A stretch of DNA of 64,000 nucleotides from NCBI RefSeq assembly GCF_001937445.1, contig NZ_MSKS01000009.1, forward strand, positions 1 to 64,000, read 5' to 3'. This document shows, in pieces, positions 34,092 through 43,617 of this stretch. Under the pieces are notes generated by a model that worked only from the letters and a program-made list of their open reading frames with translations, was not told the DNA's origin and did no database searches. The position numbers were made by a program, and so were the translations under genes. Positions within the stretch are counted from its first letter, which is position 1. The number at the start of each line of letters is the position of its first letter. Source of the DNA: Actinomyces oris (lineage in GTDB: Bacteria; Actinomycetota; Actinomycetes; Actinomycetales; Actinomycetaceae).

Positions 34092-35450
34092 ATGAATACC
34101 GTCCACTCAGGAAGCACGAACGACCATCACCCGAATTCAGAACGAAGTCTCGCATTGAGGCGCGCAGCGAAAGCGAGCTTCATTGGCAACTTCATTGAGT
34201 GGTTCGACTATGCCTCGTACGGATACCTGGTCACCGTCATTGGTCACGCCTTCTTCCCAGAGAAGGATAAATCGGTGCAGCTTCTCTTAACATATGCAGT
34301 ATTCGCGATGTCATTCATCTTGCGCCCTATCGGAGCTGTTGTATGGGGGGCCTGGGGTGACCATTGGGGACGCCGCTGGGCGCTGTCCTGGTCGATTCTC
34401 ATCATGTCCGGGTCGACATTCTTCATCGGGCTTCTTCCCACATACTCGGTTATCGGAATGGCAAGTGCTGTCGGCCTGCTTGTCCTGCGAATGATTCAGG
34501 GATTCTCCGCCTCAGGCGAGTATGCAGGCGCTGGAACCTTCCTGGCAGAGTATGCCCCTCCGTCGCGCCGCGGGATATACACGTCTCTGGTTCCCGCCTC
34601 CACCGCTTGTGGTCTACTTGCCGGCTCTCTCATGGTCACAGGGATGTTCTCGGTTCTCAGCGATGACGTCATGAATGCCTGGGGGTGGCGAGTTCCCTTC
34701 CTTTTGGCAGGGCCATTGGGACTCATCGGCCGCTACATCCGGGTGCATCTGGAGGACTCCCCCGCATATCAGGAGATGCGGGCAGAGATGCCGCAGGAGC
34801 AGAAGACCGCCAGCTGGTCCGAGCCGCTGCGCCTGCTGCTGCGCGACCACCTGCGTGAGACACTCATCACCTTCGGAGTCTCCTGCCTCAATGCAGTTGC
34901 GTTCTATATGCTTCTCACGTATATGCCGACGTATGTCCATGAAGAGCTCGGGTTCTCCCAGGACACCTCCACCTTGGCGACCTCTGTGATGCTGGTCGTG
35001 TACATTGCGGCGATCTTCCTCATGGGGCACCTGTCGGACTCCTTCGGACGCCGCCGGATGCTCATCGCCGCTTGCGTCGCATTCATCGTTCTCACCATCC
35101 CGTTGTTCGTAGTCATGATGAAGGCCGCGGGCATGCTTGCAGTGGTGATCCTGTGCGAGATTGTCTTCGCTATAGCTCTGACTGCTAATGATGGAACACT
35201 GGCCACCTTCCTGGCGGAGTCCTTTCCGACCAACGTGCGCTACTCGGGCTTCGCCCTGTCCTTCAACGGGGCCAACGCGCTTCTTGGTGGGACGACGCCG
35301 TTCATTGTCACGTGGCTCATCAAGGTTACCGGCTCTTCCCTGGCGCCGGCGGTCTATCTCACGGCGATCGCGCTGATCGCCATGGTGGCAATCCTTCGTT
35401 CTCGTATGATTCATGGGTCGGAGCTGACTGAGGATCAGGCTCAGTCCTGA
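34092..35450 (+). CDS. MHS-family major facilitator transporter
   Basis: Proton symporter of 452 residues with 12 predicted helices. The N-terminal KASFIGNFIEWFDYASYGYL is the hallmark of the metabolite:H+ symporter (MHS) group, which includes ProP (proline/betaine), KgtP, ShiA and CitA. The helix 2-3 loop GDHWGRRWAL and the helix 4 RMIQGFSASGEYAGAGTFL are also typical. It is presumably an importer for a zwitterion or carboxylate. Its position behind the arginine and amidinotransferase genes suggests an arginine-derived or guanidino substrate (inference). ArcD is missing from the cluster, so one of the two transporters may serve arginine. Confidence 0.85.
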   Translation: MNTVHSGSTNDHHPNSERSLALRRAAKASFIGNFIEWFDYASYGYLVTVIGHAFFPEKDKSVQLLLTYAVFAMSFILRPIGAVVWGAWGDHWGRRWALSWSILIMSGSTFFIGLLPTYSVIGMASAVGLLVLRMIQGFSASGEYAGAGTFLAEYAPPSRRGIYTSLVPASTACGLLAGSLMVTGMFSVLSDDVMNAWGWRVPFLLAGPLGLIGRYIRVHLEDSPAYQEMRAEMPQEQKTASWSEPLRLLLRDHLRETLITFGVSCLNAVAFYMLLTYMPTYVHEELGFSQDTSTLATSVMLVVYIAAIFLMGHLSDSFGRRRMLIAACVAFIVLTIPLFVVMMKAAGMLAVVILCEIVFAIALTANDGTLATFLAESFPTNVRYSGFALSFNGANALLGGTTPFIVTWLIKVTGSSLAPAVYLTAIALIAMVAILRSRMIHGSELTEDQAQS

Positions 35451-35559
35451 GCTCGAGTGGCTCACTGAGAGCATGTGGTGACAGGTCGAATATAGGTCGC
35501 TTCTTTACGAGGCCATTATCACCGTCTTGTTACGGGCCTCAACGCGTTATTGTCGTAAG

Positions 35560-36315
35560 ATGATGAGCATGGCTAGTACCGACGCAGATGCTGCTGGAGA
35601 GGCGGCAAGTAGTGACGCCCCTGCACCCGCAGGCTCTCGAGCAGAATCGCGAGTGACACCGCGCGGTGAGGGCCGGCGTCAGGCCATCATCGAAGCCGCG
35701 GCCGCCATCATCCGTGAGTCGGGCCCTTCCGCAGTCAGCCATCGCAGTGTCGCCAAGCGAGCCGGGTGCTCCTTGTCCGCGACAACCTATTACTTCGACG
35801 GCTTGGAGGATCTCCTCCATCAAGCGGGGCTGGTCAACATTGGACTGTGGGCTTCCCGCGCGGAGGATGTCGCCGACCGGGTGGAGGCCTTCAAGGGTGT
35901 TCCAGACCTCTCCCAGCGGGTGCGGTTCATCCTGCAGGCAACCCTTCCCGCCCATGGCGCCTACTTCGGGCACTATCTTCAGCTCATCTCAGCCAGCCAG
36001 GCGTCTCCGGTCAAACACGCCTACCGCCAGGGACGGCAACGTCTCAATGCCGCCCTGCGTCGTGTGCTGCGCCAGCTCGACAGCCCGCTCGAGCCGGAGA
36101 TGGTCATCGCCATTGTTGACGGTGCGGCCGTCACCGCCCTCAGCGAGGGGTGGAACGTCAAGTCGACCGCAGCAGGACTACTGACGGATCTCATCTCCCT
36201 GGCCCGCGGCATGCCGCCCTTCCAGGCGCCAGGTGCCACGGCGGGCTCCACTTCGACCCCTACTGCTCATACGACACTGCCCGCCACGGTCACGTCGAGT
36301 AGCTCCGCAGGCTAG
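35560..36315 (+). CDS. TetR-family transcriptional regulator
   Basis: Regulator of about 251 residues. After a disordered Ala/Ser/Asp-rich lead, residues ~40-95 form the TetR helix-turn-helix: EGRRQAIIEAAAAIIRESG, VSHRSVAKRAGCSLSATTYYFDGLEDLLHQA. The C-terminal ~130 residues are an all-helical ligand domain with an extra low-complexity Thr/Ser/Pro tail. Several ATGs are close together (35560, 35563, 35569); the first is used here. It is the last gene of the arginine-linked island and points away from it, toward priA. It may control the MHS gene or the whole cluster; a CATTATCAC-type motif occurs before both this gene and the MHS gene. Confidence 0.85.
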   Translation: MMSMASTDADAAGEAASSDAPAPAGSRAESRVTPRGEGRRQAIIEAAAAIIRESGPSAVSHRSVAKRAGCSLSATTYYFDGLEDLLHQAGLVNIGLWASRAEDVADRVEAFKGVPDLSQRVRFILQATLPAHGAYFGHYLQLISASQASPVKHAYRQGRQRLNAALRRVLRQLDSPLEPEMVIAIVDGAAVTALSEGWNVKSTAAGLLTDLISLARGMPPFQAPGATAGSTSTPTAHTTLPATVTSSSSAG

Positions 36316-36361
36316 GGCCCTGCCGGCTGGTCTCACTCCTCGTCAGTTCTTCCAGGCCTTC

Positions 36362-38509
36362 TCACCACAAACGGGTGGGATCGAGCTCAACACGCACCGG
36401 CTCCTCGCGCCGGGCAGAGCGGTCACGCAGCCTTACCCCGAGCATGGTGGCAAGTGCCTTGCCGCGTGACAGCGGAGCGCGCACCAGGGCTCTGGCCATG
36501 CCGGAGGGCACCTGACCGCGAACGGGCGGTGGGGTCACCGGACCCAGTACCTCAAAACCATCGGCTTCGGCCTGCGCCAGGAGGGTCTCCACACCGCCTA
36601 CCGGGCCGTCCAGGCGTGCCACTCGCCATGCGGGTGGAAGGTGCAGGTCAGCCCGCTCCAGTAGATCTCTGCGGGCGAAGCCCGCCTGGTCCCATCTCAC
36701 GAGGGCCTGCGCCGCGACCGGATCCGGGCCGCCCAGGAGAATGACGCGGGCCGACGGCGCCGCCAGCGCCACTGCATTCGACCACTGGCGCAGTGCTTCA
36801 CCTCCTGCCCCCAGGTCGGGGCGTGAGGACAGTGCGCCGCCGTCGAGCAGCAGGACGGCCCGGTATCCGCCCTCGGCCACCGGCTCTGCTCCGGGTGTGG
36901 CCACGACGAGGCGTGGCGTGTTGTCAACCTGGTCCACGACGCCGTGGGCCTCCCTCGCTCCTGAGACCACCACGGGGACACCGGGAAAGGCCCGCCCCAA
37001 CTCCTCCCCCGTGCGCGTGGAACCGACCGTCGCCATCCTCAGCCCATGGCCGCCGCACTCGGGACAGTCCCACTGCCCCACCGTACGAGCACACCAGCGG
37101 CAGGAGGTGCGACCTCGATGGTCCATCGCCAACGGGCCTCCGCAGACGGAACAGTGAGCAGCAGAGCGACACCGGGCACAGGCCACCAACGGCACGTACC
37201 CGGCGCGCGGCACCTGAACGAGCACTGGTCCGTCCTGCAGGGCGCGCCGCAGTGCTCGATGGGCGAGTGACGGGATGCGGGCCGCTCCGGAAGCGCCCTC
37301 CCGGTCCAGCTCAGCCGGGCCAGGAGCCGCTACGCGAGGCACCACGGCGCGCACAACGTGTCGGGAAGCCGCCAGGCTCTGACACCATCCCTGCTCGACG
37401 AGCGATTGCGCTTCCACGGAGCGAGTGAATCCTCCGATGAGCAGACCGGCTCTCTCCAACGTCGAGCGCAGGGCGAGGACCGTGCGCGTATGGCTGTAGG
37501 GGGCGTGAGGCTCCTCCAGCCGGTTGTCCCCGTCGTCCCAGATGGCCGCCAGCCCGAGTCGGTGCACCGGGGCGAAGGCCGCCGACCTGGTGCCAACAAC
37601 CACCCGGGCTCGCCCCAGCAGCAGAGCCATGAACGCCCGATAACGGCGTGAGGGCCCATGCTCGGCCGAGAGCACCACCACCGGCTCCCCCTCCAGGTCG
37701 CGCCTGAGCCGGGCAGCGAGAGTCTCAGCCTGATGAGTTGTCGCCACCACGATGACGGCGCTGCGAGAGCTCGCCAAAGTAGCCTGGACGGCCCGGGCCA
37801 GGCACGCCTGCCACGGCTCAACCACCGGGGCGGGCCGACCGTCGTCGCGCGACGAACGTGCTTCGGGCGGCCGCAACTGCGCCGGCAGTGCGGACCAGAC
37901 CGCGCGTGGAGCCTCACCGTGGGCCAACCGGTTCAGGTACTCCTCGCCGCCGTCGTAAGGGCGCCAGCTGGGCTCACTCGAGGACGGCGGCTCCCAGGTG
38001 GGAAGGTCGAGGGGAGCCTTGTCCCTCTCAACCTTCTCAGTCGTGGCGTGCCTGGCCGGAACCGCAAGACGGATGACGTCGGAGCGTGTCCCGCAGCAGC
38101 GGGAGGCGACGACCTCAATGAGACGACGTGAGCCCTCCGGAAGGACCGGGAGGTCGGAGACCACTCGGCGCAGAGCAGTCAGCCGGCCGATATGGGTTGT
38201 CGTGGTCCCCCGCTCCCAGATCCATCCGCGCATCTCCTGCTCGCCGAATCGAACCATGACCCGGGTGCCGGGAAGGGCCTGCTGCGCCAACGCCGCGGGC
38301 ACCAGGTAGTCGAAGGTGCGGTCGAGGTGCGGCACTGGGGAGTCCAGGAGAACCCTGGCCACGGGGTCGTGGACTCCGGCCACGGTCACCGTGCGCGGAC
38401 CGGGCTCCGGCAGCTCCAGCAGCTCGCCCTGCCCGCTCACCCCACGACCACGCCCGGGCCCCTCGGACTGCCCGGAGGCAGAAGCAGCGTCGTCGTAGCC
38501 GGTTGTCAT
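36362..38509 (-). CDS. priA: Primosomal protein N' (PriA), helicase-deficient actinobacterial type
   Basis: Replication-restart factor of 715 residues that recognises stalled forks. The N-terminal 3'-DNA-binding domain (VARVLLDSPVPHLDRTFDYLVP, RVMVRFGEQEMRGWIWE) is intact. The zinc region is present: CARCRSAAHCSVCGGPL, SCRWC and WDCPECGG. The helicase core is degenerate: no Walker A GxxxxGKT is found where it belongs, and the DEAH box is replaced by WDDGDN near residue 325. This matches the known actinobacterial PriA form thought to lack helicase activity. It is convergent with the TetR gene. It lies downstream of metK, as in related genomes. Confidence 0.9.
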   Translation of the reverse strand: MTTGYDDAASASGQSEGPGRGRGVSGQGELLELPEPGPRTVTVAGVHDPVARVLLDSPVPHLDRTFDYLVPAALAQQALPGTRVMVRFGEQEMRGWIWERGTTTTHIGRLTALRRVVSDLPVLPEGSRRLIEVVASRCCGTRSDVIRLAVPARHATTEKVERDKAPLDLPTWEPPSSSEPSWRPYDGGEEYLNRLAHGEAPRAVWSALPAQLRPPEARSSRDDGRPAPVVEPWQACLARAVQATLASSRSAVIVVATTHQAETLAARLRRDLEGEPVVVLSAEHGPSRRYRAFMALLLGRARVVVGTRSAAFAPVHRLGLAAIWDDGDNRLEEPHAPYSHTRTVLALRSTLERAGLLIGGFTRSVEAQSLVEQGWCQSLAASRHVVRAVVPRVAAPGPAELDREGASGAARIPSLAHRALRRALQDGPVLVQVPRAGYVPLVACARCRSAAHCSVCGGPLAMDHRGRTSCRWCARTVGQWDCPECGGHGLRMATVGSTRTGEELGRAFPGVPVVVSGAREAHGVVDQVDNTPRLVVATPGAEPVAEGGYRAVLLLDGGALSSRPDLGAGGEALRQWSNAVALAAPSARVILLGGPDPVAAQALVRWDQAGFARRDLLERADLHLPPAWRVARLDGPVGGVETLLAQAEADGFEVLGPVTPPPVRGQVPSGMARALVRAPLSRGKALATMLGVRLRDRSARREEPVRVELDPTRLW

Positions 38510-38548
38510 ACAAGCCCTCGGAAGTCTCCCGACCTGAGTACAGGGGAC

Positions 38549-39754
38549 TCAGACAGCCTGGCGCAGCGCCTCGACGCGGTCGGTGGCCTCCCAGCTGAAG
38601 CCGGGGCGCCCGAAGTGGCCGTAGGAGCTGGTGGTACGGTAGATGGGACGCAGCAGATCGAGGTCGCGCACGATCGCGGCCGGACGGAGGTCGAAGACCT
38701 CGTTGACGGCCTTCATGATGCGCTCCTCAGAAACCGTTGCCGTCCCGAATGTCTCCACATAGACGCCCACGGGATGGGCGGAGCCAATGGCGTAGGCCAC
38801 CTGAATCTCACACCGTCTGGCCAGTCCCGCTGCAACGACGTTCTTGGCGACCCAGCGCATGGCGTAGCTGGCGGAACGGTCCACCTTCGAGGGATCCTTG
38901 CCGGAGAAGGCGCCCCCGCCGTGACGGGCCATTCCGCCGTAGGTGTCGACGATGATCTTGCGTCCCGTCAGCCCCGCGTCACCTGCCGGACCGCCAATGA
39001 TGAACTGTCCCGAAGGATTGATGAGGACCTCGGTGCCGGCGGTGTCGAGATCGGTGCCGGCCTCGGCCTCGGCGGCCAGCACCGGCTCGATGACCTCCGT
39101 GCGCAGAGCGTCGGTGAGCCAGGCACGAGTGCGGTCCGCATCGTGCTGAGTGGAGATGACCAAGTTGTCCAGACTCACCGGACGCTGACCGTCATAGCCG
39201 ATCGTCACCTGGGTCTTGCCATCGGGGCGCAGTCCCGGGACGATGCCCTGCTTGCGCACGACGGCCAGACGCTCCGCCAGACGATGCGCCAGATGGATGG
39301 GCAGCGGCATGAGGGCCGCGGTGTCGTCACAGGCGTAGCCGAACATAAGCCCCTGGTCGCCTGCGCCCTGCAGGTCGAGAGGATCGATATCCGTGTCATC
39401 CCGGCGGGCCTCAAGCGACTTGTCGACTCCGGCTGCGATATCCGCGGACTGCTGCCCGATCGACACCGACACACCGCAGGAACGGGCGTCGAAGCAGACG
39501 TCTGAGGAGGTGTAGCCGATGGCGGAGATCTCCTGGCGAACGATCTCGGGGATCTCGACGTAGGCCCTCTCCGTGGTGACTTCGCCGGCCACGTGCACCA
39601 GGCCGGTCGTCACCATCGTCTCAACCGCGACGCGTGCGGTGGGGTCCTGCTCGAGGATGGCGTCGAGAATCGCATCTGAGACACGGTCGCAGATCTTGTC
39701 CGGGTGTCCTTCGGTGACCGACTCGGACGTGAACAGACGCAAGGAGGAACTCAC
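38549..39754 (-). CDS. metK: S-adenosylmethionine synthetase
   Basis: Forms SAM from methionine and ATP. The 401-residue protein carries [14 protein letters not shown] at the N-terminus (ATP-binding His and Asp), GYACDDT, the [23 protein letters not shown]-loop-like segment near residue 260-280, and a typical MetK end [13 protein letters not shown]. It starts at a GTG (39754) with weak upstream purines. The gene lies 69 bases after coaBC on the same strand and 39 bases before priA, the usual actinobacterial arrangement. Confidence 0.96.
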   Translation of the reverse strand: MSSSLRLFTSESVTEGHPDKICDRVSDAILDAILEQDPTARVAVETMVTTGLVHVAGEVTTERAYVEIPEIVRQEISAIGYTSSDVCFDARSCGVSVSIGQQSADIAAGVDKSLEARRDDTDIDPLDLQGAGDQGLMFGYACDDTAALMPLPIHLAHRLAERLAVVRKQGIVPGLRPDGKTQVTIGYDGQRPVSLDNLVISTQHDADRTRAWLTDALRTEVIEPVLAAEAEAGTDLDTAGTEVLINPSGQFIIGGPAGDAGLTGRKIIVDTYGGMARHGGGAFSGKDPSKVDRSASYAMRWVAKNVVAAGLARRCEIQVAYAIGSAHPVGVYVETFGTATVSEERIMKAVNEVFDLRPAAIVRDLDLLRPIYRTTSSYGHFGRPGFSWEATDRVEALRQAV

Positions 39755-39823
39755 CTGCCCATCGTAGTCACCGCAAGAACTGATCCGTCGTGGCGTTACC
39801 CACGAAAATGCGCAAGGCGGGCG

Positions 39824-41161
39824 TCAGTCCGCGTCTACCAGGTCAGCGGTCAGGGAGATGAGAAGACGGGCGACCTCCCTCTTACTGCCCTGCCCCCGTG
39901 CCACTTCCGTGCCGTGGGCGTCAAGGACGACAACGGCATTGGGAACGTCTCCGAAGCCGAGCTCCTCCCCCACCGCGTTGACCGCCAGAAGGTGAGCCCC
40001 TTTGTGGCGGGCCTTGGCCCTGCCGTGGAAGAGCACGTCACCGTTCTCGTCCCCGGTCTCGGCGGCGAATCCGACGACGATCTGGCCGGGCCGAGGCGGG
40101 TCGCTCACCAGCCCGGCCAGGATGTCCGGGTTGGTGGTGAGCTCAATGGACATGACCGGTTCGCTGAGGTGATCCGATCCGGCGGGCACCTGCTTCTTGA
40201 GCTTGCTGGCGGCCACGGTGACGGGCCGGTAGTCGGCGACAGCTGCTGCCATGATGACGGCATCGGCGTTGCGGGCGCTCTCGCGCACGGCTCGGAGCAT
40301 GTCCGAGGCGGTACCGGCAGCAACAACGGTCACTTGCGCAGGCAGGGCGTTGAGCAGGTCGCAGGCCACGTGCGCCTGCACCAGCGTGACGCGGGCTCCC
40401 TGCTCGACGGCCGCCGCCGCCAGTGCGCAGCCCTGGCGCCCTGAGGAGCGATTTCCTAGGTACCTCACCGGATCGATGGGTTCGCGTGTCCCGCCGGCCG
40501 AAATGACGAGGTGCCGCCCTTCCAGCCGCTTGTCGCCCTCCCCCGAGGCGTCCTGCGCTGCCGCGCCCCCGGCGGCGGGCTGTGTCAGGACGTCCAGGGC
40601 CTGCGACACGATCAGCTCGGGATCGGGCATCCGTCCCACACCGGAGTCCTTGCCGGTCAGGCGCCCACTGTCCGGTTCGATAACCGTCAGACCGCGCTCG
40701 CGCAGCACGGCCACGTTCTCCCGGGTGGCGGGGTTGACCCACATCTGGGTGTGCATCGCCGGCGCCAGGACGATGGGGGCCTGGCAGGTCAGTATCGTCG
40801 CGGTGAGCATGTCGTCGGCCCGTCCTGCCCGCACCCGCGCCAGCAGGTCCGCCGAGGCCGGAGCGACCACGACGAGCTCGGCCCACTCGGCCACGGCCAC
40901 GTGCTCAACTGCAGCCGGGTCGTCGAAGACCCCGGTGGATACCGTCCGGCCGCTGACCGCCGCAAGCGCCGGAGCACCGATGAACCTCAGCGCCGACTCG
41001 GTGGCCACCACCTTGACCTCGTGCCCGGCCTGACGCAGCAGTCGAACGACAAAGGGGGTCTTGTAGGCGGCGATCGACCCGGCCACGCCGACAACGACGC
41101 GCCGTGGCCGCTCGAGGGCGGTCACGGCGCGTTGACACACAGCAGTGTACGGCTCGTCCAT
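39824..41161 (-). CDS. coaBC: Bifunctional phosphopantothenoylcysteine decarboxylase / phosphopantothenate-cysteine ligase
   Basis: Two consecutive steps of coenzyme A synthesis. In the 445-residue protein the N-terminal flavoprotein half (CoaC) contains VVVGVAGSIAAYKTP, the PASADLLARVRAGRADDML signature and APAMHTQMW with the substrate loop. The C-terminal ligase half (CoaB) starts near residue 220 with VISAGGTREPIDPVRYLGN and includes AAAVADYRP and GFAAETGD. It starts 12 bases after the rpoZ stop and is probably co-transcribed with it. CoA made here ultimately supplies the acyl carrier arm used by AcpS and FAS. Confidence 0.95.
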   Translation of the reverse strand: MDEPYTAVCQRAVTALERPRRVVVGVAGSIAAYKTPFVVRLLRQAGHEVKVVATESALRFIGAPALAAVSGRTVSTGVFDDPAAVEHVAVAEWAELVVVAPASADLLARVRAGRADDMLTATILTCQAPIVLAPAMHTQMWVNPATRENVAVLRERGLTVIEPDSGRLTGKDSGVGRMPDPELIVSQALDVLTQPAAGGAAAQDASGEGDKRLEGRHLVISAGGTREPIDPVRYLGNRSSGRQGCALAAAAVEQGARVTLVQAHVACDLLNALPAQVTVVAAGTASDMLRAVRESARNADAVIMAAAVADYRPVTVAASKLKKQVPAGSDHLSEPVMSIELTTNPDILAGLVSDPPRPGQIVVGFAAETGDENGDVLFHGRAKARHKGAHLLAVNAVGEELGFGDVPNAVVVLDAHGTEVARGQGSKREVARLLISLTADLVDAD

Positions 41162-41173
41162 GGCGAGCCCGGC

Positions 41174-41572
41174 TCAGAACTGGATGTCGTCGAGGCTGGT
41201 GGGAGTCTCGCCATCCTCAAGGGAGACCGGAGAATCCAGCGAGATATCACTGAACATGTCGGCCTCGGCGGCCCGACGAGCCTCCTCGGCCTCGGCGCGG
41301 CGGGCGCGGGCCACGTCCCCGGGAATGACCTCGAGCTTGTCCTCGGCGATCTCACGCAGAGCGATGCCCAAAGACTTCTCACCGACCTCGGAGTCGACCA
41401 GCGGACCGAAGAACTCGAACTGGTTGTCCTCGAGCTGCTGGGTGTAGGTGTTGATCTGGCGGGCGCGCTTGGCGGCCTCCACCACGAGCCCGTACTTGGA
41501 GTCGACCTTCTCCAGAAGGTCGTCGATCGGCGGGTTGGTGATGCCCTCGGGCTGGGGAGAGGTTCCGAGCAT
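41174..41572 (-). CDS. rpoZ: RNA polymerase omega subunit
   Basis: Small subunit assisting beta-prime folding and RNA polymerase assembly. The first ~75 of 132 residues hold the omega core: [35 protein letters not shown] and [21 protein letters not shown] longer acidic, Ala/Glu-rich C-terminal tail follows, as in several actinobacteria. Ribosome-site spacing decides the start: GGAGG lies 7 nt from the ATG at 41572 but only one base from the upstream ATG at 41578. It is flanked by gmk and coaBC, the conserved order. Confidence 0.94.
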   Translation of the reverse strand: MLGTSPQPEGITNPPIDDLLEKVDSKYGLVVEAAKRARQINTYTQQLEDNQFEFFGPLVDSEVGEKSLGIALREIAEDKLEVIPGDVARARRAEAEEARRAAEADMFSDISLDSPVSLEDGETPTSLDDIQF

Positions 41573-41617
41573 GTGCATGCCTCCGGTTCAATCTCGATAG
41601 TTCAGAGCCACGTTATT

Positions 41618-42229
41618 CTAACTGCTCAATCCCATGAGTCTCTCCAGTTCCGCGGTGGCGCTCGCCACGGTGTCATTGATGACGACGTGGTCGAACTCGC
41701 CGGCCGCGTCCAGCTCGGTGCGTGCCGTGGCCAGGCGCCGTTCCCGCTCCTGGGCATCTTCGGTACCGCGTCCGATGAGCCTGCGGACGAGCTCGTCCCA
41801 GCTCGGTGGCGCGAGGAAGACGAGGCGGGCCTCAGGCATCGCCCGGCGCACCTGTCGGGCGCCGGCCAGGTCGATCTCCAACAGCGCAGGACATCCGGCA
41901 TTGAGCCGATCCTGAACCGGGCCGCGGGGGGTGCCGTAGCGATGCACGCCGTGGACCAGGGCCCACTCCAGCATCTGGCCGCTGGCGACGAGCGAGTCGA
42001 AGTCCTCGTCGCTGACGAAGTGGTAGTGCACGCCGTCGACCTCACCGGGACGAGGTTGACGGGTGGTGGCCGAGATCGAGACGAACAGGTTGGGATGGCG
42101 TCTGCGCAGCTCCGCGACAACAGTGCCCTTGCCCACCGCAGTGGGGCCGGCCAGAACGGTGAGGCGGGCGAGAGCAGGAACGGAGGGGTCTGTGGCAGCA
42201 ACGTCGGTCATGGCCACATCATGGTCCAT
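41618..42229 (-). CDS. gmk: Guanylate kinase
   Basis: Phosphorylates GMP to GDP with ATP. The 203-residue protein has the P-loop [15 protein letters not shown], the GMP-binding [20 protein letters not shown], and the lid/helix region [20 protein letters not shown] and [11 protein letters not shown]. The ATG at 42229 and another at 42211 both fit; neither has a strong Shine-Dalgarno, and the longer form is given. It lies directly downstream of mihF and upstream of rpoZ. Confidence 0.95.
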   Translation of the reverse strand: MDHDVAMTDVAATDPSVPALARLTVLAGPTAVGKGTVVAELRRRHPNLFVSISATTRQPRPGEVDGVHYHFVSDEDFDSLVASGQMLEWALVHGVHRYGTPRGPVQDRLNAGCPALLEIDLAGARQVRRAMPEARLVFLAPPSWDELVRRLIGRGTEDAQERERRLATARTELDAAGEFDHVVINDTVASATAELERLMGLSS

Positions 42230-42268
42230 CGGGACCTGCCGGCACGACCCTGCGTCCGAGTGGACGGC

Positions 42269-42580
42269 CTAACCGAAGCGCTCCACCAGCGCCGCCCTCT
42301 GATTCGCCCCCAGTCCGCGCACCCGCCGGGACTCGGCAATATGCACATCGGCAAGGATGGCGTCAGCCGTTGTGGTCCCCACACGTGGCAGTGAGACGAG
42401 CAGTGCCCTGACCTTCATCTTGCCCAGGACATCATCTGTCTCTGAGGCGGTGAAGAACTCGGAGAGCTTGAGCTCCCCGCTCTTGAGCTCGGACTTGATA
42501 CGGGCGCGCTGCGATCGCGCAGCAGCCGCCTTCTCCAGTGCCTGAGCCCTTTGCTCGGGTGTCAGCGTTGGAAGCGTCAT
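42269..42580 (-). CDS. mihF: Actinobacterial integration host factor (mIHF)
   Basis: Nucleoid-associated DNA-bending protein of 103 residues specific to actinobacteria. It shows the family features: MTLPTLTPEQRAQALEKAA, RARIKSELKSGELKLSEFF, and the helix-two-turn-helix-like VRALLVSLPRVGTTTADAIL followed by RRVRGLGANQRAAL. GGAGGAG lies 7 nt before the ATG at 42580, so the longer open frame upstream is ignored. Between pyrF and gmk, as in Mycobacterium and Streptomyces. Confidence 0.93.
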   Translation of the reverse strand: MTLPTLTPEQRAQALEKAAAARSQRARIKSELKSGELKLSEFFTASETDDVLGKMKVRALLVSLPRVGTTTADAILADVHIAESRRVRGLGANQRAALVERFG

Positions 42581-42607
42581 GGTGTGTCTCCTCCCGGTCG
42601 TATACCA

Positions 42608-42639
42608 GTGACCCGCACCACGAGCATAAGTCGGGTCAC
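42608..42639. terminator. Inverted repeat between pyrF and mihF
   Basis: GTGACCCG (42608-42615) and CGGGTCAC (42632-42639) form a perfect 8-bp stem with a 16-nt loop. On the minus strand it follows pyrF by ~94 bases and precedes mihF by 28. It may end the pyrimidine operon transcript or be a control site in the mihF leader. No U-tract is present. Confidence 0.35.
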
Positions 42640-42732
42640 GTGCACTCGCATTCGCAGGAGCCCATATTCCACAACCTACTTCGTGCTTCCACACACACCC
42701 CGAACCCGGGACGGGCTACAGCACCGTGAGGC

Positions 42733-43617
42733 TCAGCGAAGGGCTGTTGCAGCCTCGTAGGAAGACGCCGACGCGGCTTTTCGCAGTGCCTCAATGGAGG
42801 GGCCCGCCTTGAGAACCCCGCGTGAGGTGGAGGCCAGGACCTGACGGCGCGCCGCCCCGAAAACGGCTTCCAGCTCGGCGGGCCCTGCTCCCTGGGCACC
42901 GACCCCGGGCGCCAGCAACGGACCGTTGGCGCGCTGCAGGTCGATTCCCAGGTCGGAGACGGCCCCGCCGATGGTGGCTCCGATGACCAGCCCGATGCAG
43001 CCGAGCCGGCCCTCACCACTGGCCTGTGCGTTGGACGCGGTCACGCCCTCCACGATGCCGGCGGCCACGGCCTGGTCGCCGTTGACGGCGTGCTGGACCC
43101 CGGCTCCTTCCGGATTGGAGGTCAGGGCCAGGACGAAGACGCCCCGACCGCTGGCCTCGGCGAGGTTGAGCGCAGGAGTGAGGGACCCGTAGCCCAGGTA
43201 GGGCGAGACGGTGATGGAGTCTGCGGCCAGAGGAGCGCCGTCGGACAGGTAGGCCTGGGCGTAGCCGGCCATGGTGGAACCGATGTCCCCGCGCTTGACG
43301 TCGAGAACGGACAGGGTGCCGACGTCGCGTAGGGCCGCCAGGGTCTCCTCAAGGACCGCGATGCCTGCGCTGCCGTGACGCTCGAAGAAGGCGGACTGCG
43401 GCTTGACGGCGGCCACGTGTCCTCCGACCGCGTCAATGGTGCGCAGGGCGAAGTCCCGCAGTCCCGCGGCCGAGTCGGCCAGCCCCCAGGCCTCGAGCAG
43501 GTTCGGGTGAGGGTCGATACCGACGCACAGGGGGCCGTGGTCATCCATGGCGTCAGCCAGACGGGAGCCGAAGGGACGTCTGGTACGACTGGGCTGGTAA
43601 GAGGCTGCGGGACTCAT
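42733..43617 (-). CDS. pyrF: Orotidine 5'-phosphate decarboxylase (type 2)
   Basis: Last step of UMP synthesis. The 294-residue length and the [23 protein letters not shown] motif (catalytic Asp-Lys-Asp set) mark the longer type 2 family common in actinobacteria. Other signatures are [29 protein letters not shown] and [13 protein letters not shown]. The ATG overlaps the carB stop in an ATGA tetranucleotide, so it is translationally coupled. It is the final gene of the pyr operon. Confidence 0.95.
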   Translation of the reverse strand: MSPAASYQPSRTRRPFGSRLADAMDDHGPLCVGIDPHPNLLEAWGLADSAAGLRDFALRTIDAVGGHVAAVKPQSAFFERHGSAGIAVLEETLAALRDVGTLSVLDVKRGDIGSTMAGYAQAYLSDGAPLAADSITVSPYLGYGSLTPALNLAEASGRGVFVLALTSNPEGAGVQHAVNGDQAVAAGIVEGVTASNAQASGEGRLGCIGLVIGATIGGAVSDLGIDLQRANGPLLAPGVGAQGAGPAELEAVFGAARRQVLASTSRGVLKAGPSIEALRKAASASSYEAATALR

